Shown in pieces: positions 1 to 5,556 of a DNA stretch of 15,114 bases. The translations under genes and the position numbers were made by a program. Below the pieces are notes generated by a model. It was not told the origin of the DNA. It did not search any database and saw nothing but the letters and a program-made list of their open reading frames with translations. How positions within the stretch are numbered: position 1 is the stretch's first letter; the number at the start of each line of letters is the position of its first letter. The stretch comes from JAJVID01 sp036565725. Lineage in GTDB: Bacteria; Acidobacteriota; Blastocatellia; RBC074. The stretch covers positions 1 through 15,114 of the forward strand of contig DATCXQ010000149.1 of the NCBI GenBank assembly GCA_036565725.1, given 5' to 3'.

Positions 1-1
1 C

Positions 2-310
2 GGCATCGCCGAACAGCTGGCCGTCGACCTGAACAGGCTGACCGGGTATGAAACTCGCTCGCTGGTGCTGGGACACCTGCAGCGCGGCGGCCAGCCGACG
101 CCTACCGACAGATTGCTGGCGACCAGGTTCGGCGCCGCAGCTGTCCGCGCTATCGAGTGCGGAAAGAAGAACGTCATGGTCGCCCTCCAATCGGAAAACA
201 TCACCACCGTCCCGCTCGCGATCGCGATCCGCAAACGCAAACAGGTCCCGCGCGATTACGACGTCATCAAGTCGGCGCGCGATCTGGGAGTCTCTTTCGG
301 CGACGAATAA
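2..310 (+). CDS. pfkA: 6-phosphofructokinase, C-terminal part (5' end outside window)
   Basis: This is the last ~102 codons of an ATP-type 6-phosphofructokinase, the cytosolic glycolytic enzyme that phosphorylates fructose 6-phosphate to fructose 1,6-bisphosphate. The window opens in frame. The diagnostic stretch LGHLQRGGQPTPTDRLLATR matches the family segment (LGHxQRGGxP in E. coli PfkA) whose His and Arg contact the sugar phosphate. It is followed by the usual FGAAAV helix, a VALQSENI strand and a short basic tail ending in FGDE. Substrate preference (ATP or pyrophosphate) cannot be judged because the N-terminal nucleotide-binding loop is missing. The next gene begins about 80 bases downstream on the same strand. 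Identity is secure; the gene symbol is assigned by family. Confidence 0.9.
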   Translation, partial: GIAEQLAVDLNRLTGYETRSLVLGHLQRGGQPTPTDRLLATRFGAAAVRAIECGKKNVMVALQSENITTVPLAIAIRKRKQVPRDYDVIKSARDLGVSFGDE

Positions 311-389
311 TTTGCGGTGGTCGGCTGTGCGAAATAAGCGCGCAGCTTGGAAACAACGACATCGCGGTGAAGGAGGCGTTGAAGTTTTT

Positions 390-782
390 ATGGCCTCGGA
401 ACAAGAATACAAAGATAGAGTCGAAGCGCCAGTAAGCGGGACGACTACCCTCTATCGTCCTGTCGGGCAGCAAGAGTTGGATTTGATCCGGAGCAGCGGC
501 TTTCGCGAATTCCCGCCTCGATTGCCGCGCCAGCCGATCTTCTATCCCGTCCTCAACGAAGAATACGCCACGCAGATCGCGCGCGATTGGAACACCAAAA
601 GCGGATCGCGGCGAGGCTTCGTGACCCGCTTTCAAGTCCCCACGGAGATTTTGCGGCGGTATGAAATCAATACCGTCGGCTCCTCGATTCATCAGGAGTA
701 TTGGATTCCGGCCGAGGACTTGCCGGAGTTCAATCGAAACATTGTGGGGGTAATCGAAGTCATCGCGGAATATCAAGGATAA
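390..782 (+). CDS. Small conserved protein, 'ADP-ribosylation/crystallin J1'-labelled type
   Basis: This 130-residue protein has no signal peptide or membrane segment. From memory it resembles small bacterial proteins often labelled 'ADP-ribosylation/crystallin J1', which share an LYRPV start (here residues 21-25), FPPRLP (41-46), PIFYPVLN (49-56), a DWNT/GFVTRF strand region and a closing HQEYWIPAEDLPEFN segment (101-115). That label is inherited; I know of no proven activity. The conserved Arg/His/Glu pattern could fit an ADP-ribosyl-handling fold, but this is a guess. The ATG at 390 is chosen because homology starts soon after it; AGGAGG at 371-376 lies 13 bases upstream, slightly far. Residues 1-20 look like a variable extension. 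The frame stays open upstream to 48, but there it only overlaps pfkA out of frame. Confidence 0.7.
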   Translation: MASEQEYKDRVEAPVSGTTTLYRPVGQQELDLIRSSGFREFPPRLPRQPIFYPVLNEEYATQIARDWNTKSGSRRGFVTRFQVPTEILRRYEINTVGSSIHQEYWIPAEDLPEFNRNIVGVIEVIAEYQG

Positions 783-875
783 ACTACATCTTATGCAGCC
801 TTTGCCTTTTTTGCTTCCTATCCGCGTTCCATCGAAAGAACGCCCTTCTGCAATCGGCTCCTGAGGTCGGATGTT

Positions 876-1376
876 TTACGCGGTCGCAGCCTCTTTCACC
901 CGGTCGTCAATCAGTTTGCTCATCTCGGCCGTCAGACTCTCGGGGCTGGCGAAGAGGTCCCAGACCATCGCGTTCGACGCCGAAGGGGTATCGCAAACGA
1001 TGCGCTGGGCCAGACGAAAGCGGTCAATCGGGCTAGGGTGCGTGTCGTCTTCGGTCGTCGGGCGAGTGATGATGTCGTTGATCTGGTTCTCGATCATCTG
1101 CTGATCGAATGTCTCCGGCGTCACTTGCAGTTGGTAGAGGTTATTCAGATCGCGGCGGGCCTGGGCGGCCTCCTCGATCTCCTTCGACGCGACGCTGTTG
1201 AATTCGACCTCGCGGCGGATGACGTGGCGCAGCCCCTCCTCGAAAGATTCGGCGCCGTAGTTACTCACGGCCACGCGGTCGGCCAGTATCTCCTGCAACC
1301 GAGTGGCGCCGTGGGTGATGCGACGGAAGATGAAGTGGTAGACGCGCAGGAACTGGAAGGCTATGTTCCACCCCAC
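876..1376 (-). CDS. M48 metalloprotease, C-terminal fragment downstream of a frameshift
   Basis: This is the second half of the protease whose first half is 1361-2872. The frame opens with a GTG at 1376 (VGWNIAFQFL), overlapping the upstream frame by 16 bases, and has no ribosome binding site of its own, so independent translation is doubtful. It carries LQEILADR, which supplies the third zinc ligand of M48 peptidases (Glu of ExxAD, about residue 29), and THPSPIDRF, the conserved C-terminal M48 motif (about residue 115). Alone it lacks the HExxH site. Joining it to the other half at residue 500 gives a coherent protein of about 665 residues. Either the gene is a recent pseudogene, or one base is missing from the assembly in the run TGGGGTGG near 1370. 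Confidence 0.75.
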   Translation of the reverse strand: MGWNIAFQFLRVYHFIFRRITHGATRLQEILADRVAVSNYGAESFEEGLRHVIRREVEFNSVASKEIEEAAQARRDLNNLYQLQVTPETFDQQMIENQINDIITRPTTEDDTHPSPIDRFRLAQRIVCDTPSASNAMVWDLFASPESLTAEMSKLIDDRVKEAATA

Positions 1377-2872
1377 ACGGCCTGGCCGGCCAGCGCCATC
1401 GCGTAGGCGAACTTAGACATATCCTGTTCTACGCGCAGCGCCACGTCGCCGCCCGCCGTGTCGCGGTGTGAAAAATGGCCGTATTCGTGCGCCAGCACCG
1501 CTCGGAACGAGTTCTGCCTCATTTCGTTCAACGCTCCCACGCCGAGGATCAGAATCCGCCTCGCGCGGTCCTGCAACTTCTCGCGGAAGCGGCCCTTCTC
1601 GTAAACAGCCAGATCGCAGCCGGGCGTGACGCGGATTTCGTCAATCGGGCGCGTGCCGACGGCCTGCGCCACCTCGTGCGCCAACGCCCACAGCCCCGGC
1701 GCCTCTTCGGGTTTCAACGCGCGGCCCGGGTCTTCGCTTTCGATTTTGACGAACAGCGAGCGGATCATCTTGTAAACCGTTACCACCGCCGCGACAGCCA
1801 CGATCAGCGCGAGTTTTATCGGTATGCGCCCGATCATGAAGAAGCCGTAGAGGATCGACCCCGCCACCCCCAGCACCAAAAATATCACCACGGGCAGCGA
1901 GATGTAGTAATAGACGCCCGCGACGTTGATCAGTCTCTTGTACAGGCTCCGCAAAGAAATCTCTTTCGATCCGGCCGCCCCGTTCGGATCGGCCTCCTCG
2001 ATCGAGCGCAGCGTGAGGTTCGAGAAAAGTTTGCCGAGCGCAAACAGCGCCACTAGGCCGACGATCCACGCCCCGACCAGATAGAGCGAGTAGTAAAAGA
2101 AGCGCCAGGTTTGAGCGCGTGTGTGAACGCCCGAGTCCAGGAATTGTTGCGCGGTTTCGGCGGGCAGCCCCAGACTCTGCGCTTTTTTGATTTCTTCTTC
2201 CGCCTTCACCCAGTCTTCGTCGTGGGCAGCGAGAAGCGCGAGGAAGAAATGCGTCTGCATCAGATCAGGGTGATTGGCGGCGAGCGCATTCACCGCCGCG
2301 CGGACTTCCTTGACGTTGTCCTGTTTGAAGGCGATCTGCGCCACTAGCACCGCGTAGTATGGGTCATCGTTGCGGTTCTGAGCTTGATACGCGGCCAGCC
2401 CTCTTTTGGCCAACTCCAGCGCGCGCGTCTTGTTGAACTCCGACGATTGTTTGTCTTCGCCGAACTCGTCCAGAAATTGCGCCAGCGCGGACGTGTTTTC
2501 GGGCGAAGGATTCATTTTGTAGGCGCGTTCGAGGTAGGGCATCCCCTCATCGGTCTTCCCCGAAAGCGCCAGCGTCGATCCGAGGCGGCGGTAGACATGA
2601 TCGAAGCTCGGCGCCTGCTCCATCACCTGTCGATAGAGTGTCGCCGCCCGCTCGTAATCTTGCATGTCGAAAGCTTCCGTGGCGGCTTTAAACGTTTCGA
2701 CGGATTTCGGAGCGATCTTTTCAAGATCCTGCCAAATGGCCCTCTCGAAATTCATGTCCCGGCCCAGAGCGCTTTGGGATGGCGATTGCGGCCGGCACGG
2801 CTGAGCGAAGGACAGAGCGGCGAGAATAACGGTAATAACGGTCAAGAACCTCTTGGACGTGATCTGGCGCAT
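1361..2872 (-). CDS. TPR-containing M48 family metalloprotease, N-terminal part (frameshifted)
   Basis: A membrane-anchored zinc peptidase with an N-terminal TPR region. An export signal occupies residues 1-24. TPR-like helices (EAFDMQDYERAATLYRQVME; DHVYRRLGSTLALSGKTDEG) run from about 58 to 235. Membrane helices are seen near 258-280, 321-346 and 352-370. The catalytic HEYGH is at 462-466, preceded by FRAVLA as in M48 proteins. The frame then reads AVWGGT and stops, whereas the expected continuation WGWNIAFQF lies in the -1 frame. The ATG at 2872 is well supported by AGGAG seven bases upstream. HtpX/Ste24-like M48 proteases act in envelope protein quality control; the TPR part probably binds substrates or partners. 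Without the C-terminal fragment the third zinc ligand is missing, so this product alone should be inactive. Confidence 0.85.
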   Translation of the reverse strand: MRQITSKRFLTVITVILAALSFAQPCRPQSPSQSALGRDMNFERAIWQDLEKIAPKSVETFKAATEAFDMQDYERAATLYRQVMEQAPSFDHVYRRLGSTLALSGKTDEGMPYLERAYKMNPSPENTSALAQFLDEFGEDKQSSEFNKTRALELAKRGLAAYQAQNRNDDPYYAVLVAQIAFKQDNVKEVRAAVNALAANHPDLMQTHFFLALLAAHDEDWVKAEEEIKKAQSLGLPAETAQQFLDSGVHTRAQTWRFFYYSLYLVGAWIVGLVALFALGKLFSNLTLRSIEEADPNGAAGSKEISLRSLYKRLINVAGVYYYISLPVVIFLVLGVAGSILYGFFMIGRIPIKLALIVAVAAVVTVYKMIRSLFVKIESEDPGRALKPEEAPGLWALAHEVAQAVGTRPIDEIRVTPGCDLAVYEKGRFREKLQDRARRILILGVGALNEMRQNSFRAVLAHEYGHFSHRDTAGGDVALRVEQDMSKFAYAMALAGQAVWGGT

Positions 2873-2941
2873 AATTTTCTCCTATGCTTTCGGCAGAATG
2901 GGCTGCGTTCAAGTGGGACGGATTTTAGGCTGTTCTGTCCC

Positions 2942-3137
2942 TAGATCGGATTGCAAATGAGTGTACGGGGTCGGGCGATTCGTTTAATCGCCCTGGCTGC
3001 GGCGCGTTACGGTACCGGGAGCGGTAGCGACCGGGTCACTGGCGCCCGGTCGCTACCGCTCCCGGTACTGTACCGCGCCGCAACCAGGGCGATAAACGAA
3101 TAGCCCGACACCGTACACTCATTTGCAATCCGCTCTA
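2942..3137. mobile_element. MITE-like palindromic element E1, TA-flanked
   Basis: An almost complete palindrome of about 192 bases bounded by TA at 2942-2943 and 3136-3137. The arms agree at roughly 84 of 91 positions, with the centre near 3040. The terminal repeat starts GATCGG (left) or GAGCGG (right), continues ATTGCAAATGAGTGTACGG and is shared, with four changes, by the element at 13781-14135. Inside are smaller hairpins: GGGCGATT...AATCGCCC, and a GTACCGGGAGCGGTAGCGA module repeated in inverted orientation around the centre. It holds no ORF of note. TA flanks and conserved ends fit a non-autonomous relative of a TA-targeting (IS630/mariner-like) element; this is inference. It lies between the divergent protease and lipocalin-like genes. 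Confidence 0.6.
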
Positions 3138-3202
3138 AAACATTAAGTGGAAAGGAATTGTTTGAAGACTAGTTTTCGTGCGACTTAGCAAATCCATTTT
3201 CA

Positions 3203-3340
3203 CCGCCGAGGCGCAGAGAACGCAGAGGTCTCGCGGAGATTAAGAAGAGAAAAGAGAGGGTTTTCTTTCCACTTTTCTCCTCCTCTCTCCTCTTCTTCTC
3301 CTATCTCTGCGAGACCTCCGCGCTCCCTGCGCCTGCGGCG
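3203..3340. repeat. Long imperfect inverted repeat (GCGCAGAG...GGTCTCGC type)
   Basis: The left arm from 3203 (CGCCGAGGCGCAGAGAACGC, then AGAGGTCTCGCGGAGAT) pairs with the right arm ending at 3340 (ATCTCTGCGAGACCTCCGCG, then CTCCCTGCGCCTGCGGCG). The inner part is purine-rich on the left (AAGAAGAGAAAAGAGAGGG) and pyrimidine-rich on the right (CCTCTCTCCTCTTCTTCTCC), extending the stem to about 57 bp with a short loop. The termini do not match the TA-flanked element 65 bases upstream, so it is a separate family. It ends 61 bases before the next start codon and would lie in the 5' leader if transcription starts upstream. No coding content is seen. Confidence 0.75.
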
Positions 3341-3401
3341 ATGAGAACGGCTTTCTCTTATCACCGGCTAATTGAAATCAACCTTTTTTCCGAGGATCAC
3401 T

Positions 3402-3791
3402 ATGAAAAGACTGCGTAAATACATCATCACTGCCATAACGATTACTACCGCCGCTTTCCTGCTCGCCACCGCGCTGACAGTCGGCGCGCAATCCACGAAC
3501 GTTTCCGGCAATTGGAAACTGACCTTTGAAACGCCGAACGGCGCCGCCAACCCCTCGCTCGTTTTGAAGCAGGAGGGCGAGAAATTGACCGGCACGTACA
3601 AAGGCCGGTTTGGCGAATTTCCGCTCGAAGGCGCGATCAAAGGCAAGGAGATCAAGTTCACCGTCAAGGTGAACGCGCAGGGACAGGAATTACTACTCGA
3701 ATACGCCGGAACGGTCGAAGGCGACGCGATGAAGGGCAAAGTTAAGTTCGGCGACATGGGCGAGGCGGACTTCTCCGGCAAGAAGGAATAG
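3402..3791 (+). CDS. Exported small lipocalin-like beta-barrel protein, function unknown
   Basis: This 129-residue protein has a clear signal peptide (basic MKRLRKY, a hydrophobic stretch to about residue 27, then GAQS). The mature part alternates short strands with GxW and GTYKGR turns: SGNWKLTFETPNG, LVLKQEGEKLTGTYKGR, PLEGAIKGKEIKFTV and LEYAGTVEGDAMKGKVKFG. This pattern is seen in small calycin or lipocalin-like secreted proteins common in Acidobacteriota. I do not recognise a named family or a ligand. The ATG at 3402 is preferred over the in-frame TTG at 3372 because GAGG sits six bases upstream of it and the signal peptide begins there. It is first in the plus-strand run and 22 bases before the next gene, probably in the same transcript. 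Confidence 0.8.
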   Translation: MKRLRKYIITAITITTAAFLLATALTVGAQSTNVSGNWKLTFETPNGAANPSLVLKQEGEKLTGTYKGRFGEFPLEGAIKGKEIKFTVKVNAQGQELLLEYAGTVEGDAMKGKVKFGDMGEADFSGKKE

Positions 3792-3813
3792 TTATTCGCG
3801 TCAGGAGGAGTCT

Positions 3814-4917
3814 ATGTCATCGCATCCGCGTTTAGTTCGCGTCAGCATATTCGCCGCAACGGCGTTCGTGATGTGTCTGGCCGGCGTCACGGCGCCGGCT
3901 CAGATCAAAACCGAGATCGTCGAGAAGTATCGCGCGGAGTTGCGGAAGCAGGCCGCCGAACCCGAGATGAAGCGCGAACGCGGCACGCAGCCACAGGATT
4001 GGATATTCGCGCTGCCCGAAGGCGTCAGGTCGCGGCAGATCACATTTTACAGCGACGGGGCGCCCTGCTACGGCAGGATCTTTTTCCCGAAAGGGTTCAA
4101 TGCGCGCGGCAAGTGGCCGGCGGTGGTGGTCGGCCATGGCATCAACGCCCAGGCGGTTGGCATAGAGAAATACGCCGCCCGCTTCGCCGAGCGTGGGCTC
4201 GTGGCGATGGCGATTGACTATCGCACATACGGCTACAGCGGCGGAGACGTTTTGCTGCTCGAACCGGACACGACCACCGACGAACGCGCGTTATGGGAGA
4301 AGGAATCGCGCATCCAGATCAAGCGGACTAACCTGAACAATTTCCGCGAGACCGAAGATTTTCGCGCGGCCATCTCTTACATCCAGACCGAGCCGGGCGT
4401 CGACCCCGAGCGGATCGGCGTCTGGGGATCTTCGAACGGCGCGAGCGTGGTCTTGATGGTGGCCGCGCTGGACGCGCGGGCGAAGGCCGTCGTGGCGCAG
4501 GTGGGCGGCGCTGGCGGCCTCGGCGCGAGCGGCCCCGTGGCGATCTCGCCGCAAATGATCGAAGACGGCATCAAGCGAGCGCGCACGGGACAGGGCGATG
4601 AGGTTGACGGCGGCTTCTCGTTCCGCAGCAAGATCGATCGGTGGAGCAGCCAGGTCAACCGTGAGTTCCGCCCGGCTGCATTGCTCGATCATATTCCCGA
4701 AACGACTAAGATTCTCTGGATTCCCGCCGAGAAGGACGAGTTGATTCCGCCTCGCGGCGTTCAATCGGCGTCAAAGGCGTTCAAGGGGACGTCGCAGATC
4801 GTGGAGGTTCCGTACCTGACGCACTTTCAGATTTATTCTTTCGCCGGGTTCGAGGTGAGTTCAAATCTGGCGGCTGATTGGTTCCTGAAGTATCTTGGAA
4901 TGCGCGCGACGGAGTAG
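3814..4917 (+). CDS. Exported alpha/beta hydrolase (dienelactone hydrolase/esterase-like)
   Basis: This 367-residue protein is exported (signal peptide to about residue 29, ending TAPAQ). The mature part is an alpha/beta hydrolase with an intact-looking triad: nucleophile Ser207 in GSSNG (205-209), acid Asp308 in PAEKDELIP, and His337 in LTHFQIY. The oxyanion motif VVGHGIN is near 106-111 and the IDYRTYGYSGGD strand-loop near 134-145. The fold is typical of dienelactone hydrolase or acyl-esterase relatives; the substrate is unknown. AGGAGGAG lies just upstream of the ATG at 3814, so expression should be strong. A paralogue with the same plan lies at 5553-6593 but has lost the Ser and Asp, making this the active member of the pair. 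It acts outside the cytoplasm, with the other exported enzymes of the block. Confidence 0.88.
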   Translation: MSSHPRLVRVSIFAATAFVMCLAGVTAPAQIKTEIVEKYRAELRKQAAEPEMKRERGTQPQDWIFALPEGVRSRQITFYSDGAPCYGRIFFPKGFNARGKWPAVVVGHGINAQAVGIEKYAARFAERGLVAMAIDYRTYGYSGGDVLLLEPDTTTDERALWEKESRIQIKRTNLNNFRETEDFRAAISYIQTEPGVDPERIGVWGSSNGASVVLMVAALDARAKAVVAQVGGAGGLGASGPVAISPQMIEDGIKRARTGQGDEVDGGFSFRSKIDRWSSQVNREFRPAALLDHIPETTKILWIPAEKDELIPPRGVQSASKAFKGTSQIVEVPYLTHFQIYSFAGFEVSSNLAADWFLKYLGMRATE

Positions 4918-4960
4918 TTTTCTGTCGTCCGTCTTACTGGAACTTACTGGAACCAATAAT

Positions 4961-5404
4961 ATGAGACCTCCAAAATCTAGATCAAGGTTCACCCGCTTTG
5001 CTAAATGGACGGCGAGGATAAGCGGCAGACCTGTTACTTTTATGATAGCGGTTGTGGTTATTCTGACCTGGGTGATCACAGGACCGATATTCGGATTCAG
5101 CGATACGTGGCAATTGGTAATAAACACAGGTACCACGATTGTCACTTTCCTGATGGTCTTCCTTATTCAGAACACGCAGAACCGGGATTCGGAAGCCGTA
5201 CAGATCAAATTGGATGAGCTGATTCGCGCGGTCAAAGGCGCCCACAACGCGCTGCTTGATTTAGAGGAATTGGAAGATGAAGAACTCGACCGCATGCGCG
5301 CCTATTATGAGAGGATAGCGGAACGGGCCCGAGGGCATATGCGGACGGGAATTCGCGATACCAGCGCGCTCGAGGCGCCCGAGGTGGGAGAGGAAACATC
5401 ATGA
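4961..5404 (+). CDS. Low-affinity iron permease family membrane protein
   Basis: A 147-residue protein with two membrane helices (about 25-45 and 50-70) and the family hallmark WQLVINTGTTIVTFLMVFLI (50-69) followed by QNTQNRDSEAVQIKLDELIR. That matches the low-affinity iron permease family (PF04120), named after yeast Fet4 but in bacteria a short two-helix protein whose transport role is unproven. The cytosolic tail is highly charged (LEELEDEELDRMRAYYERIAERAR) and probably helical. The ATG at 4961 gives the standard basic N-terminus; the frame remains open upstream to 4895 but would overlap the hydrolase gene. No good ribosome binding site is seen. The stop codon TGA (5402-5404) overlaps an ATG at 5401, see the small frame there. 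Confidence 0.88.
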   Translation: MRPPKSRSRFTRFAKWTARISGRPVTFMIAVVVILTWVITGPIFGFSDTWQLVINTGTTIVTFLMVFLIQNTQNRDSEAVQIKLDELIRAVKGAHNALLDLEELEDEELDRMRAYYERIAERARGHMRTGIRDTSALEAPEVGEETS

Positions 5405-5556
5405 CCTTTATCGGGAGGGCAAACTGCCTGGGAGCGCAGGCATGTTCGCCTGCATGCTTCGGTCAGTCGGTCATTGCAGGAAACCTGGCAGGCAAGAATG
5501 CCTGCGCTCCCAGGCAGTTTGCCCTATCCTTTTCTGAGGAGATCGTCGAGGCATGA
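5401..5556 (+). CDS. Possible 51-codon linker ORF through a palindrome, ATGA overlaps at both ends
   Basis: An ATG at 5401 overlaps the preceding stop as ATGA. The frame stays open across the whole 5416-5525 palindrome and its stop TGA (5554-5556) overlaps the ATG of the next gene (5553), again as ATGA. GAGAGGA about seven bases upstream resembles a ribosome binding site, although it also encodes the end of the permease. The product (MTFIGRANCLGAQ..., five Cys) resembles nothing known to me. It could be a chance frame in an inserted repeat, or it could couple translation of the flanking genes. Confidence that a stable protein is made is low. Confidence 0.22.
   Translation: MTFIGRANCLGAQACSPACFGQSVIAGNLAGKNACAPRQFALSFSEEIVEA
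5416..5525. repeat. Inverted repeat, GGGAGCGCAGGC family
   Basis: The left arm AGGGCAAACTGCCTGGGAGC, continuing GCAGGCAT (28 bases from 5416), is repeated perfectly in inverted orientation at the right end (to 5525). Beyond that, weaker pairing of TTCGCCTGC with GGCAGGCAAGA extends the stem, leaving a central loop around CTTCGGTCAGTCGGTCATTG. The right end is 27 bases before the next start codon and only 10 before its Shine-Dalgarno sequence. The hairpin could therefore act on the leader RNA of that gene or slow read-through from the permease. Its ends differ from the TA-flanked elements. I recall similar CTGGGAGCGCAGGC repeats in Acidobacteriota genomes, but have not verified this. Confidence 0.8.

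Noticed and set aside
48..389. Upstream extension of the 390-782 frame as a 244-residue protein
   Set aside because: The added region overlaps pfkA in another frame, is Arg/Ser-rich low-complexity sequence typical of a shadow frame, and homology begins only after residue 20 of the 390 start.
783..875. Terminator between the convergent 390-782 and M48 genes
   Set aside because: A TTTTTT tract is present (near 808) but no convincing stem precedes it on either strand.
1361..1376. Programmed -1 frameshift in the M48 gene
   Set aside because: No X-XXY-YYZ slippery heptamer is seen, only TGGGGTGG; M48 proteases are not known for this. A lost base is simpler.
1475..2944. Long plus-strand open frames opposite the M48 gene (for example 1475-2056 and 2384-2944)
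   Set aside because: His/Arg/Gln-rich compositions without domains; they mirror the coding strand of a clearly real protease gene.
3832..4764. Minus-strand open frames opposite the first hydrolase
   Set aside because: No recognisable motifs, and the plus strand has a full catalytic triad, signal peptide and ribosome binding site.
4932..4951. Tandem 10-base ACTTACTGGA-like repeat before the iron permease gene
   Set aside because: Only two short, imperfect units; could be a slippage product and has no clear role.
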